NCBI GenBank assembly: GCA_003991915.1
Contig: RQTK01000023.1
Location: 115,232 to 179,231, forward strand
Direction: 5' to 3'
Origin: Elysia chlorotica
Taxonomy: Eukaryota; Mollusca; Gastropoda; Plakobranchidae
Length of the DNA stretch: 64,000 nt
Shown piece after piece: positions 24,455 through 36,985 of the stretch (positions within the stretch are counted from its first letter, which is position 1; each line of letters starts with the position of its first letter). Both the position numbers and the translations under genes were made by a program. Below the pieces are notes generated by a model, which had not been told where the DNA came from, did not search any database, and was given only the letters and a program-made list of their open reading frames with translations.

Positions 24455-24615
24455 TAGAGTCCACATTTTTTTACATCATAAGAACTGAATCCACATTTTT
24501 CCCATCACAGAACTAAATCCACATTTGTCCATTTCAAGAACAGCGCTCACATTTTTCTGCCATCCCACAAATGTTCACATCACATTTTTCCATCATAAGA
24601 ACAGAGTCCACATGG
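24455..24615. repeat. Degenerate tandem repeat spanning the MBTPS2 stop
   Basis: Imperfect units of the form (T/G)CCACATTTTTCC.ATCA(TA)AGAACTGAA recur at roughly 30-45 bp spacing. The last unit, CACATTTTTCCATCATAAGA followed by ACAGAGTCCACAT, includes the MBTPS2 stop codon (24593-24595) and its final codons. Confidence 0.65.
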
Positions 24616-24812
24616 CAAGGCCAACATTCAGCAGCAGTAACAGCGTCCCCAGACAGATTATCAGTCCATAGATGAAAGACCTGATCTCCCGGTCTGGTAC
24701 CGAGGACCTCAGCACTAGCTCCACTAGAGCGTGGCAGATAAACTGGCCATCCAGGGCGTAGCAGGGGACCACATTGAGGATGACCAAAGCGCCTGACAAT
24801 GACACAATGTAC
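24593..24812 (-). CDS. MBTPS2: MBTPS2 terminal exon 9, LDG zinc-ligand exon
   Basis: Acceptor TTTCCACCAG. Encodes [20 protein letters not shown] then DGQF, and a final membrane segment before TGA at 24593-24595. Human has [20 protein letters not shown]. Confidence 0.97.
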
Positions 24813-27800
24813 CTGGTGGAAAAACTTGTTAAGGAAATTATACAAAGTACTTCCTAACATCAATTTTTTTTTATGTTGAGCGATGATGAGAAGAGAAACT
24901 ATATTGTCTCTCCAATGATCCAACTAAAGTGAAATTGAGAAGTCCTTCTTAACTAAAAATTGATTCTTCTTTTGCTATATGCATGACTTATTTAATAATT
25001 ATGATCAAAAGTCAAAGGTTACTGAATCCCAAAAAGTTTGAATATATTTCAAGTGTTTCTATTTTATTAAGCATGATTGATTCAAGAGTACAATTTAAGT
25101 CAAGCATGTTCATGGTCAGAGTTGTTTTGAAAATGTTGAACATACTTGAATGTTATGCTTCATATTTTTAAGCAATTCAAAGAATTATATGCACAACCAT
25201 ATCTTGTGTCTAAGTATGAAGTTAGAGCCACACCAGTACATTATTACTAGGAACTCAATTTGTTAGACTATGGTTAAAAATGTGTGTAATTTCAATTGCT
25301 TGTAGTTTGTAATTGCTTAATTCCCATAATCAGACAGCCTAAGCCAGAGATCAAACTCACATTGTCAGCCCAATGATCTAATGATTACCTAACTTGTCAT
25401 TTAATTGTAGCATTATATGTTAGCACCTTCATGCATTTTACTGTCGTCAAAAAACAAAAAAAATGTCTGCCCAAGCATGTAAAAGTAAGAGACTTTACTC
25501 CATTTAAGTTGTCCACCTGAAATAAGATGATGAAAGCATTGCAATAAGAAGCTTTATTTCTTGTCATTTATTATATCTTGAAAAGCAGAAAAAGTCTGGG
25601 TTTTTTTTCCAAAAAAAAAAAAATTTAATTTGAAAATTTATTTTTTGAAACCTTAAATCCCTTGATTTTCTTTCACGCAGGTATTAAAAGACTTTTTTAA
25701 AGTAATCATACTAACAATTGATATGAGTCTAACTCATACTAATCTGTTTTAAGAAAATCATATTGTTCAAAATTGTTCATTCATTTTAAGCAGCTGCATA
25801 ACTTAAGCTCTGGAAAAAAGGATACTTGCAAAATGTTTCAATGACGAATGGAAGGTTGACTGGAATGAATGAAAGCTTTGGCACATAGTTGCTGAGAGAA
25901 ACTGTGGATTTATAATAAAAATATGTACAGGCAGCTTTGACAAAAAATGATAAGACTTTTTGTTTTAAAAAATTCAAACCCAAAAGTATAACTTCCTTCC
26001 TCTTCAAATGAAATTCAACTGTGATGGATTCTAGAAATATTTATTTTTGGAGTTCTGCTAGATAACATCTTAGAGATTCTCTCTTCCATTATCATTTATC
26101 AGCACTACACTTTCAAATGTGTCATTTCTATGATATTGTTCATCTGGCTTTGACACTATGACTAAGATTACTGCCAGGATTGTTCTCTAATCGTTCTAAC
26201 CCTGATGCCCTATACACACAATATCGTCTTTAACCAATTTGTATTTTGTTCAAAAATTCATATTTATTCCTTATATTCTAAATTCTAAATTTAAGGTCAA
26301 CTAAATTGTGGTCAATTCCACTTTTGTTACAGCAATAGGTAATTTTATATCAAAGGTTGTTTTTGTGATGGGTATGCATAGTTTTTTTGCACATAAATTT
26401 AACTTAAACATTGTAACACCATACAGAGTAACAAAAAATATTAATATAAAATTAAATAAATATGAAGTTTCACGTTTTTCTTTTCTCAACTATTTATCCC
26501 CATGCAAGAAAATGACTTTGAAAAAAATGTTTGCATTGTTTAGTAAAGTGGGAAGATTGACATTAGTGAAAAGAATTTCAAAGAACATTGGCAGAATAAA
26601 ACTATACTCATGGACTTATTAAAGACAAAACAAAATTTTTTTAATGAGTTGCTATAATACTTTGAAGCCAGGATAAAGTTGTGACCAATGGAATAACAGC
26701 AATACAAGATGTATTCAGTTCAACACTGAAAATACCCATTTGAAAAAAGTACGAGGAAAAGCTACGAACAAATTTTAAAAGCTGACCTCTTTGGATAAAT
26801 GCAGGCATGTGAAAGGAAAGAAACTGAAAGTAGCAAATCACATCAGCATGGTGCAGGGAGTAGATAGTGAATATGGCCATTTAGACTTCTTTATCTTTTA
26901 CATGCTGCCAGACAGACACACAGGGCATACCAGGATTGCCATAAATACGTTATGTCAAATTAGAAAAAATGCACTGATCGTCTCTTTACGGTTAGTTATT
27001 TTAGTCCATTGTCTATTTTACTTTATTTTTTTTATTAACAGTGAATAGTAGTGAGTGATTGCATTTATTGCTCTGGTTGAACTGTACTTGACATTTATTG
27101 TTGGGGAGTCGTCGTTTGTTACGAACTTCTAAAGAAAATATCACAGGTGACTCATCTGTGTGTATAACCATGTTTTGTATCTTACGTTAATCTAAAAACA
27201 ACGAGTTAAAATTGAATATTATCTCCGGTGTAATACATGGATTATATCTTTGTTATTGTTACATGGTATGATACTGTACAAATTGGTTCAATGAGCCCTA
27301 CAAATAAGACAGCTGTAATCGCTGTGTAAAAAATACTCATATTATTTATATATTATATGAACACTGAATTACTCGTACGGGCTCAGGGAAACTTAATGTT
27401 GTTTAATTAATCAAACGACATAGTTTTTTTGCACATAAATTTACCTTAAACACTGTAATACCATACAGAGTAACAAAAAATATTAATACAAAATTAAATA
27501 TAAAGTTTCACGTTTTTCTTTTCTCAACTATTTATCCCCATGCAAGAAAATGGCTCTGAAAAAATTGTTGCTTTGTTTAGTAAAGTGGGAAGATTGACAT
27601 CAGTGGAAAGAATTTCTAAGAACATTGGCAGAATAAACTATACTCATGGACTTATTGAAGGCAAAACAACATTTTTTTTATGAGTTGCTATGATACTTTG
27701 AAGCCGAGATAGATAAAGCTGTGACCAATGGAATAGCAACAATACAAGATGTCTTCAGTTCAACACTGAAAATACCCATTTGAAAAATGTATGTGAGGAA

Positions 27801-30800
27801 AAGCCACTAACAAATTTTAAAAGCTGACCTCTTTGGATAAATGTGGCATGTGAAAGGAAATCAACTGAAAGTAGCAAATCACATAAGCATGGTTCAGGGA
27901 GTAGATAGTGAATAGGGCCATATAGACTTCTTTATCTTTTACATGCTGCCAGACAGACACAGAGAGGATACCAGGATTGCCTGATAATTTTATGTGCTGG
28001 AGGAGACAAGAGGAAATACTGTGGCTTCAACCTCAGCAAGTTAAATTACTACCAAACCAACTATTAGGGAATAAGGCGGCTTGATCAAGAATCAATATTG
28101 TGACCCCCTGATTAGGGAGTCCATTCCTATATCAACACATCTCCCCCCATCTAACTCCCAATGTGTTGTTAAAAACAAAAACAAAAAATAGACCCAGACC
28201 CACCAGAGTAGTGGAGATCTAAAGGATGACCCAGGAACAACAGTGGGGGCCTCTGGCCATGAAAAATACGCAGCAGTCTTGTCTGGTTGTCTACAGCAGG
28301 ATACACACATGCAGCCTCCACCTTGGGCACATAACAGTCGCTCTGCAGGCGGCAGACAGGTCGATCAGTGGCTGGTCGAGCTGGCAGACAGGCATACTTC
28401 TGTTGTGCCAGAGAGATGTTGGAAAACTTAGTGAATTTATTCTTAAAGTTTTAAGTACACTTAAAAAACTAGGTGCAAATGAGATCATGTACTAAAATGA
28501 AGTAACTATAACAACAAGAATGTATATTTAAACATAGAAAATGTTCTTCAGTTAAACTGTTTACCCTAGATACTAGACTTGAAAACAAGTTCTGATATAA
28601 GATTTTATACATATATCATCGCAGATAAAAAGAAACTTCATAAACCTTATGAATAATTTGTTACTTTAAAGAGAAAGTGATTCAACTTTGAGTTGTTTGT
28701 TCCACTTTTATGGAGGACACAAGAGTAACAGCAGAAAGGCTTGAACAATTCAATGAAGTCATTTCGCAGGAAACTTTTTTTTCCTGTTCACCTTTTCTCT
28801 GTTGTCTGTTAAAGACTAAACATGCTTCAGCCTTGCAAACTACTATGCACATACTAAAGCTGATAAGTTACGTACAAAACAAACTTAAAGAGGAGCTAAT
28901 GGATTCTATGTCACATAACTGTATATCTTGGTGAGTATTTCTGTCCATCTCTTTGTAAAGACAAAAACTGGCTAGGATAGGTGATAATTAGTGCTCATTA
29001 AAATGATTTATTAGTTCCCTATGATTGACAATATCATCAGACATATACAAGAGTAAATGCCACTTTGAACATAGTTCAGGCTTATACTATTTTAAACAGG
29101 ATACAATTTAAAGTTGTTCTTACAGTTTCAGCACTTTTCTTAGTGTGGTACATGAAACACAGATGTGTGGAGCTTGTTGCATTACAGCAGTCAATGATCT
29201 GCCACGGTCGGGGATGACGACGCAGCCTGGCACCTATTCGGTCTGAAAAAAGTACATGAGGTGAGAATAAATTATGAACAAAGGAAGCCTACAGATTGCA
29301 TCAATTTTACAGTTTGAAATAAAAGTATTCTTGCAACCCTTTTTTATCCACTGTATGGGCAGGGTTTTTTTTTATTACACCTATAAACTTCAGCAGAAAT
29401 ATAAAATTTAATATATATGATTTAACTTCTTAAACAAAATAAGTTTAATAATAATGAGTGAATCAGAATGTAATATACTTCCATAGCCTTTTCCTTTATT
29501 GTCCTTTCATGCAACATTCTTTATTTCCTGTTGTTTTACTCTTTTTTTTAAGGGGGGTTGGTTCTTACAACCGAAGTCAAAGTCACATATTTTATGCAAA
29601 TTGTGTCAAATAATACTAATCTCAGAAAAGTTGAATGGATTTGATCAAAATGAGGTTGAGCCATCCACAGACCCACACCTCTCTACCAACAACTTTCCGT
29701 CTTTTTTGGTTTTATCTTTGAGCATGAGTTGTACTGTACAAGGTCCAGATAAACATAATATGCGTTATCAAGATAAGAGAATGAGAGAGGAAAAACAAAA
29801 CAAAAACAAAAAACCCTAAAAATCAAAAGCATACTGGCTGGTGAGACATCCATTTCCTTGATGAGGTCCAGAGGTAAACAGTGTCCTGTCCACTTGTCGC
29901 GCATGCTCTCCGCCAGACAGGCCGACCAGTCAGCTATGTTCTTCACATGGCAGTCGCTAATCCTGGTGATGGCCTCCCCTACTTTTAGGCCTCGAGGTCC
30001 AGAAACAGCAGAATTCTTAGACCAAGAATCAAATTAGATGGATTGGAGGTTTTAAATCAGGTAATTTCACGTTTTAAACAATATAAGTATCAAAACTGGC
30101 CTGTTTGCAATATAATTACTTAGCAAAAGGGATCAGTAAAAACCAAAAGATTTTATAACAAGCGCAAGTGAATTGCATAGTGCATTTTTAACTTTAAAAA
30201 CGTTGAATCAAAAATAAATGGTACTTATGGTATTTGAATTGAGTTGTTTGTTTGTTGTGTATTTATTTTACCCCAGAGATCTTTAGAATAATTTTGCAGT
30301 TTTGGAAAAAGAATCCAGATTTCACTAAAATATTTTTTTAACTTAATTTTCAACGTCAAGATTCATTTTGACTCAATCGCAATATATTATAGGCGACTAA
30401 AAATCCTTCCAATCTTTCCCTGTCCAGGACCAATATTTTGAACTATCTGTGTCCTTCCACTTCTGGTTGTGTCTTCTTTCTTAACTCTCCTTTAAGTTCC
30501 TATACAGAAATATAGCAAACTAAACGACGTAAAAGTACTTTTGATCCAGCATTATTTTGCAATCCAGCGGTAACATAAACAATCCAAATATCTGACAGTG
30601 ACTATGCATTTAGTGAATTAAACCAACTAACCGGGACAACCTCAGTGACCACCACAGAGCCTCCCAGAGTGTAAAAAGGCAACAGGAGGCCTGGCAGAGC
30701 CATCAGCACAAGGCCAGCCACCACAGCCATCACAAGATTGTGCCACACTCCTGCACAGTAGATGCGAAGCTGGCGCATTGGGGATACAGCCTGCAGGTGC

Positions 30801-32234
30801 TCTGTTGATAGATCAACAAACGCCCCCGGGTAGAGCAGAAGCAGGAACAGCCCAAATCCATTCACGCGTACTTGTTCTCTGTAAATAAAAGTTGGTGAAT
30901 AGAAGGATGCAAGTCAACACTTTAAAATCCAAACAAGCGAAAATTCAACTGATCGGAGCACATATTGATGATTTGATAATTTTAGCATATAACTTTTTTT
31001 TTTTAATGAATTTTCAAAATATACTTATTTTAATCTTTCTAAACAGGAGGGGCAATGTTTTTAAATTATCAGTAGTGTGTCTGATAATCCCTAACCATGC
31101 AATAATAAATATTATCTTTTATAAGCACTTAAGACTTTCTTTTCACATGATATAGGATATTTTACATAGTAATGAACTTGGATCTCAAAATTTTGAGCCC
31201 ACTAAAGAAGTTGTAAAAACTAGCACCAAACTCTCAAGACTCACCTGACAGCAGCAATGGCATGTCCAACCTCATGGAGAATTCCACAGACTAACAAAGT
31301 CAACATGTAGTAAGAGATTTGGCTGGCCGGCAGATTCACACCTGGCATCTTAAATACCAAATAAAAAACGAAAACAAGAAAAGGTTAATCCTGATGTTAA
31401 CTTAAAAGAAAAATATAAAAAATATAATATGCACATTAAAAGAAAATAAAAAATATGATCCAAGAAGGTAAAAAAAAATTACACTTCAATTTATTCTGTT
31501 GTTTAGTTTTGGCGATTTTTTCTCTTTCAGGAATCATTGAACATAAAAATATGCCCAGATCTACCAAAGCATTAACATCGATATTTTAGATTCCTATTTA
31601 TTGACGCTTTCTATCATTTTAATAAAACATAACAACCCTCAGGTTTGCAATATAATCAAATCAATATAAACTAGTAACCATATCGTCTAAATATTGAAGC
31701 TTTCACAATTTTATTGTACTCAGTAACTAACCACAGGAGTAAGAACTTGCTGCTCCACTGGAGTTTGTCTGAAAGTGTTGACCACCAGAAGACTCAGAAG
31801 GAAGATGGACACCAGCATGGCCAGAAGAGAAAAGAAAACCCCCAGGGTAAACCAGGTACGTAGAAAGCGAGGTCTGCACTGGCCCAGCCTCAAGAAGAAA
31901 CGGTTCAGGAGCGGTGTATACCATCGTAACTGGCAAATCGACACTGATAAACCAGTCTTATCAACAAAACTCAGGTAACGCCTGGCAATTCGCTTCTTAC
32001 TCTGAAAAATAAGCAAAAGAAAATATTTTGCAAGACATTGGTAGAATGCAGTTTAGAATCATTATCTACTATTTATAACTGATAAGAACTGTACATAATT
32101 ATATTGCAATAAAGTTATGTGTGTGTGTGTGTGTGTATAAGTAAAGAAGTTCAATAGCAGCAGTAGTAGTAGTGAATGAGTGAGTGAGTGAATTTGTTTT
32201 ATGGCATGTCAGCACGGTAACAGCTATGTTGTAC

Positions 32235-32273
<39 letters not shown>

Positions 32274-33663
32274 TGTATTTGGTGGTGTTGTAGCAGCAGC
32301 AGATGAAGAAGTTGCTGTATTTTGTGACAATAGTAGTAACTTCACAGCACAATACTGAATAGTGTAAATTATACAAAAACTCTAATGCCAACCTAAAATC
32401 AACATGACTAGACGAGATGTTTACTTGCATTAAAAGATAGATAAGACTAGTGCATTGGTAAACTCTAAATCTAGATTAGATAGAGATTCAAGCGCAGTTG
32501 AATCAAAGTTTGATCTCAAATATGCGTGTCGTTCGTATAGTGCCTCTCTTAACAGACTTAAAGACTTTTGTCTAAATAGATCTACTAGAACCAGATCTAT
32601 GGTCTAAATTAGGTCTTCATAACTTAGAGCTTAAAAAAGAACACTGAAGACGCAGAGCAAATGATAGTGGACATTATCAACGGCATCAGGTTAGATCAAT
32701 CAGCGTTTAAAATAGATTATTAATAAAATTCATAAGTTGAAAATGACGGCAAGGGCCGAGAGCTGAACGTAAAGATTGAGGGATCAGTATTGTCCTAGCA
32801 CATGATTCCCGATGGCCAAGACTGTGTCACAGTGCGAAGATGGAGAGATCGGCATTCTGGCAAATTAACAATAAACTTGATCTTGTTTGTAAATCCCTTG
32901 TAAACGCACATTAGGCCTATTCAGTGGTCAACACAAAGTATGATCAAATGCAATCAGAAGCATTACTTGATTGAAAATGACAGCAATGGTCGAGGGCTAG
33001 TTGTGAAGATAGAGAGATGGGTTCTAACTTTCGGACATATTATTTTATAAACGATAAACAAATCAATGCTTTGGGGTCGATCAATATCATTGGCAGTGTT
33101 GACAAAACCAATTTCGATAACCTAATGAACACAGAGAAATATTGTATATCGATATAATAATTAAATGGTTCCTTCATTTTCTTGCACCAACAAAACATCA
33201 TAGAACTCTAGTTTCGGTTGCGTGATTGACAGAAAAACCGTAGCAGCAGGTCAATGGATTAGTGCAAAAAACATTGGGTTTGTCCAAAAAATTGCACTGA
33301 TAGGTAGAAAAACGTATTGACAAGAGAAAAAGCATGCGAATACATGTATACGTTTGGGCTGGCAGCTCTGCTTTTTTTTTTGCCTAACTTGCCAGCCGGA
33401 CTGCGGCATAGATTGGCAGTATCCACCAGGCGCCTCTGATTGGTCGCCATGAACTGGCACCCATGTAAATATGTACTTAATATGTATTATACGTACTGGT
33501 TGGCAGCTATGCATTTAAATGGCATGATCCCCAACACTTAAATTTTCTTTTAAAAAGTCTCAATGATAGATAAAAAAGAATGTACCTTAAGAAAGGCGTC
33601 AATCAGATAAAGGGAAGACCAAAATCCCAACACAAGTGCGACCCAAGTTGTTTGAAGCATCAT
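24593..33663 (-). CDS. MBTPS2: Membrane-bound transcription factor site-2 protease (S2P), complete
   Basis: Nine exons (24593-24812, 25826-25901, 28204-28399, 29124-29242, 29835-30015, 30632-30878, 31245-31348, 31732-32001, 33586-33663) splice with consistent phases and GT-AG junctions into 496 codons; human S2P is 519 aa. S2P is an intramembrane zinc metalloprotease of the Golgi that makes the second cut in SREBP and ATF6 activation. Seen directly: HEVGH at about residues 141-145, inside a hydrophobic segment; LDG at about 444-446 within [11 protein letters not shown], which supplies the third zinc ligand (D445); a PDZ-like stretch [17 protein letters not shown]; a Cys-rich lumenal segment; and several membrane segments. 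The human Ser-rich loop upstream of the active site is absent, accounting for much of the length difference. The start is the first of two adjacent ATGs at 33663; the second shortens the protein by one residue. Loss of any catalytic residue is not seen. Confidence 0.97.
25826..25901 (-). CDS. MBTPS2: MBTPS2 exon 8
   Basis: Acceptor AAATCCACAG, donor GTATCC. Encodes [20 protein letters not shown] and ETFCK, aligned with human [24 protein letters not shown]. Confidence 0.94.
26377..26940. repeat. Segmental duplication in MBTPS2 intron 7, copy 1
   Basis: Starts CATAGTTTTTTTGCACATAA and ends TACCAGGATTGCC. It is repeated in the same orientation at 27419-27981 with scattered substitutions and small indels. 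It lies between exons 7 and 8 of the minus-strand gene. No transposon ends or long intact ORF were seen. Confidence 0.93.
27419..27981. repeat. Segmental duplication in MBTPS2 intron 7, copy 2
   Basis: Direct copy of 26377-26940, about 480 bp downstream of it. Shared landmarks include TTTCACGTTTTTCTTTTCTC and ATCTTTTACATGCTGCCAGA. Confidence 0.93.
28204..28399 (-). CDS. MBTPS2: MBTPS2 exon 7
   Basis: Acceptor GGCACAACAG, donor GTGGGT. Encodes [20 protein letters not shown] and [13 protein letters not shown]; human has HTCLPARKAVEATQVC and MLYVGHPLHLHYTV. The correct frame is a different one from the longest open frames at this site. Confidence 0.95.
29124..29242 (-). CDS. MBTPS2: MBTPS2 exon 6
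   Basis: Acceptor TTTTTTCAG, donor GTAAGA. Encodes [19 protein letters not shown], matching human ECCNNHSLTDVCFSYRNN. The phases of exons 5 and 7 require it. Confidence 0.88.
29835..30015 (-). CDS. MBTPS2: MBTPS2 exon 5, PDZ-like part
   Basis: Acceptor GTCTAAG, donor GTATGC. Encodes [18 protein letters not shown] and [14 protein letters not shown], aligned with human SPAIGPRGLFVGDLVTH and DCPVTNVQDWNECL. Confidence 0.95.
30632..30878 (-). CDS. MBTPS2: MBTPS2 exon 4
   Basis: Acceptor TTTACAG, donor GTTAGT. Encodes [19 protein letters not shown] and [12 protein letters not shown], near-identical to human, plus a membrane segment ending in [18 protein letters not shown]. Confidence 0.97.
31245..31348 (-). 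CDS. MBTPS2: MBTPS2 exon 3, HExxH catalytic exon
   Basis: Acceptor ATTTAAG, donor GTGAGT. Encodes [20 protein letters not shown] followed by [14 protein letters not shown]; human has PGINLPVNQL and VVHEIGHGIAAIRE. The two His and the Glu are the zinc/catalytic residues. Confidence 0.97.
31732..32001 (-). CDS. MBTPS2: MBTPS2 exon 2
   Basis: Acceptor TTTTTCAG, donor GTTAGT, 90 codons, phase 0. Contains [19 protein letters not shown] (human GLSISPFHIRWQTAVFNR) and a membrane segment [20 protein letters not shown]. Confidence 0.95.
32112..32272. repeat. (TG)n and (TAG)n microsatellites
   Basis: A GT tract at about 32117-32137 and a TAG triplet tract at about 32238-32272, in MBTPS2 intron 1. Confidence 0.9.
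33586..33663 (-). CDS. MBTPS2: MBTPS2 exon 1
   Basis: 26 codons from ATG ATG to CTTAAG, then donor GTACAT. Encodes the first membrane segment, [20 protein letters not shown], positioned like the human N-terminal helix. Confidence 0.9.
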
Positions 33664-33907
33664 CTTCGAATGTCATTAAATATTGAAGTCTTGGCCAGAC
33701 ACATTGTGAATGTGTAAATCATGGGATGCCCACCACTGGGGGAGGCTTGCATCGCAATACAGGCAGCATGACAGATATACCATTTACCTGAAAGAAGCCA
33801 TGTGAACATTACATAAATTTGACATTCGTAAAGTTCAAACATTTCAGTTAAATTAATATAGCATATAATTTTTAAAAAATTATCAAAAGATCGTACTCAT
33901 GAAATAA

Positions 33908-34010
33908 ATTTAGTCTCAGCCGATCAATGACACAGACCCAATCAGTAGGGGGCAAAATCGCCAGGGCTCGGAAGCTGATGTTCTACCCTTGGGCTACCTA
34001 CCCCCCTATA
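33908..34010 (-). mobile_element. tRNA-derived SINE fragment (head)
   Basis: On the minus strand, GGGTAGAACATCAGCTTCCG and GGCGATTTTGCCCCCTACTG match the head of the 4522-4784 element. About 20 nt covering most of box B are deleted, so it is probably transcriptionally dead. Confidence 0.65.
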
Positions 34011-35721
34011 GGAACCTAGGATAAGGAGACATCAAACTAACGAATCTATCCTGTAGAGGATTCATAGTTTTTACATACAATGATATATATGATAGTCGCA
34101 TTGTCTGTCCCAAAGAAATTGGGTAAACTTTTTTTTTTGATTACACTCTAAAGTTTATAAATCAGAAACAGCAGAAAAGTTGGAGACATATATATGTATG
34201 ATCGATCGTAATCTAGGCCTAAAAAAGGAGGGAAAGTGTGAAAATGTAGATACCATTTTGGAATTTTATAGAAAATACACTAAAGTTATAAAAGTACAAA
34301 AACTCAAGTATGTTATTTCTTTCTTTATCCCTATGAATTACTGAGTAGATCATTTCATTTTACCTACCTTTTATATGTAGATCTATATTATGAAAAGTCA
34401 TAAATATGCATCATTGGGTGTGCTAAAATAGTAAGCTAAAAAAACAAACAACATTCAGTAAAATCTAACCATTAAAACTACACAGAATTAAATACAATTT
34501 ACTTTTTTGTAGGGTAAAGATAGTCGCAACCAAATTTAAACTCATTAGTCCTGCCACGGAGCAAGTGTAAACCTCCATCAAAATTTTGTAGGCCATAGAT
34601 CTCATGAAAAGGTTGTAGACTAAATTTAACCCATTAAGCGCGGCGCACAAGTGGATTGCCTCGCTTTGAAAGAACTACTGGTTCCGCTGGCGGCTAATTC
34701 ACTGACTTAACATCTCTCAACTGGGCATCGCAGGGTGCCGAGTAACTGCCACTAGTAGTGGGCCTTCATTCATCCTTTATTCCTCCTTTTTCTATCATGT
34801 GAGAAACTTGTAAATGGTTGTACAAGCTCTTAAATAAAATCATAATATCAACCAATGAAATCAAAGAATAGTTTGGAGGATTCCCAGCTTTCCAGTTACA
34901 TCATGACGGTTGTATCACTGATGATAACCTGAATCTCTAAGAAAGGAAAGGGATGAGAAAGAAGCAAGCCCCCCCCCCCCCAAAAAAAAAAAAAAAACAA
35001 GCTTTGACTGATTCAGATAGAAGTGTCAAACGTCGCTCCACGAGACACAAAGACAGAATGACACACACACACTAATGTAAAACAGGAGTTGGCCACATTG
35101 CATGTTGAACTCCACTCTGTTCTGTCCGTGTGACTGTGGGCTTGTAATTGCAATTGGCTCACTTTTACACTGTATTTAGTTTATTTGAAAAAAAGCCTAA
35201 CACATACTGTAACTGCCGGTTCTTCGCTTGATAAACTTTGATAATTACTGCCTCACGATAGCTCCATCTGTCGTGGCCTGAGTCCTCAAGCAGATTGTGC
35301 GATACTCAGCAGATGCCCAATAAATAATCTGGTTTGATTTTTTTTCTAGAAATTCGTCGGATGTAGATCTAATTATATTATTAGCATTGGCTTAGTAGGG
35401 GCGTAAAGACAGCTCTGTCTACAGTGCTCGGGACTGAGGAGCAGGAGTTCTAAAGTTCAAAACTTTGGTGTCGACGCTCTTTTTCCACCCATCTCTGCAG
35501 GGAACTTATGGGACATAACATTGATTTCACTTTTAGCAATATAAGGCAGCAGATATCTCTAGCTTATAAGTCTAGCATTAGTGCTCTGGATTGACGAGGA
35601 GGTCAAAAGATCCATCCTCAGCTGATTTCATTTCCATTACTGTATTGCAGAACATTCAATTGGGGCTACAAGGGTTCTAAAAGCATTTATATCCCTTTCA
35701 GTCAAGAGACACACAGGAGGG

Positions 35722-35826
35722 GGAGTTGTGTTGGTTTAACTTCCAACACCAGCACTATAACAGGCCACAAGACTGATGTTTGACAATTTTATGTGTTGCC
35801 ACACAAGAGACAGAGCGGGGATCTGA
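35722..35826 (-). mobile_element. tRNA-derived SINE fragment (body and tail)
   Basis: Matches the 3' half of the 4522-4784 element. On the plus strand it carries CAACACCAGCACTATA and GACAATTTTATGTGTTGCCA. The tRNA-like head is absent. Confidence 0.65.
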
Positions 35827-36855
35827 AACATGCCACACCCACAGCTATTTAAAATTAAATAAGTTTCAGATTACCAGCAGATAGAAATTAATAACTGACT
35901 TCTCCTTTATTTCTCCCACGCCATTCGTAATAAACGATTATTAAAAAGCAGAAACTAGATAGGGAAATCAACCAACTTTCCAGATAGAATATAGATATAT
36001 ACAGCGCAAAACACAGAGAGCATGAGTTATGCAGGTGAACAGTGCGTGCCCCTCAAAGCGCCGCATCCATGGGTTAAATCCCAGAAGTAGGTTAGATGCC
36101 TTGCCCTCAGGAAATGATGAATACAGCCCCTGGACTGTGGTGTGAGTGTGTTGCAAGTGTGTTTGTGAGTGGGCCTTTACAGTTTAAAAGATTAATTGCC
36201 TTTGTGCAGTGTGAGATTAGTTTTTGCGGAAGCTTCACTCTGAGATAGCCTTTCTGCTGCTGGAATATTTTCAATCCATTTCTAAAATAGATCTGGATCT
36301 AGACCTAGTCCTAAATTGTAGATCTACCAATTCTACTGTTGCTTCTTCTCCCGGCTTCTACAAACAATTTAATTTGGTTTCGATCTAGATATGTACATAA
36401 TCCAAACCTAGAATAGATTTCGAGATGGGATTAAAAATTGATACTCTAGGTCTACACCCAGATTAGATTTTCAGATGAGAGCAGCTTTCAAAATCAAAGT
36501 TCAATGCATTGATCTCTCGTTCTTTGGGTCTGATCTCGATCTATAGATATTGTCTAGAGAGCTAGATTTAATCAATTACCATGCGTTTGATAGAATAATA
36601 TCGATTGCTGAATTTATCAAAGCACATGTGATTAACTGAGAGCATTTAACCTGCTTCGATCCATGGGTACAAGGCAAAACATGTGGTCAGTGTGAATCAT
36701 TTTACTAGGCCCTATTTTTAGTTATTTTACTCACTGTCTCACAGCTTGTGTTTACCAAGCTCTCACTGATCAGTTGCCACTTGCCAGACAAGAAGTGTCA
36801 AAGTCAAACACAAAATAACACATAATCATTACATTATTAGTGTGTAGTACATACG

Positions 36856-36985
36856 TCTTCTTCTTCTTCTTCTTCTTCTTCTTCTTCTTCTTCTTCTTCT
36901 TCTTCTTCTTCTTCTTCTTCTTCTTCTTCTTCTTCTTCTTCTTCTTCTTCTTCTTCTTCTTCTTCTTCTTCTTCTTCTTCTTCTT
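36856..36985. repeat. (TTC)n microsatellite abutting a gap
   Basis: More than 40 uninterrupted TTC units run straight into the N gap. Poly-Lys, poly-Arg and poly-Phe open frames here are artefacts. Confidence 0.95.

Larger units (their letters stand above)
18396..24592. other. AT-rich noncoding region between NHS-like and MBTPS2 3' ends
   Basis: The two flanking genes converge on this 6 kb. No exon was recognised on either strand. Part of the right side is presumably MBTPS2 3' UTR, but no single minus-strand polyadenylation signal stands out. It contains a 39-bp tandem repeat and a degenerate repeat block described separately. Confidence 0.6.

Noticed and set aside
28092..28495. Longest open frames over the MBTPS2 exon 7 region, both strands
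   Set aside because: Only the third minus-strand frame gives the S2P CLPAR and GHPLDLHYS motifs and fits the neighbouring exon phases.
34969..34998. Poly(C)-poly(A) run as a retroelement tail
   Set aside because: No element body recognised next to it.
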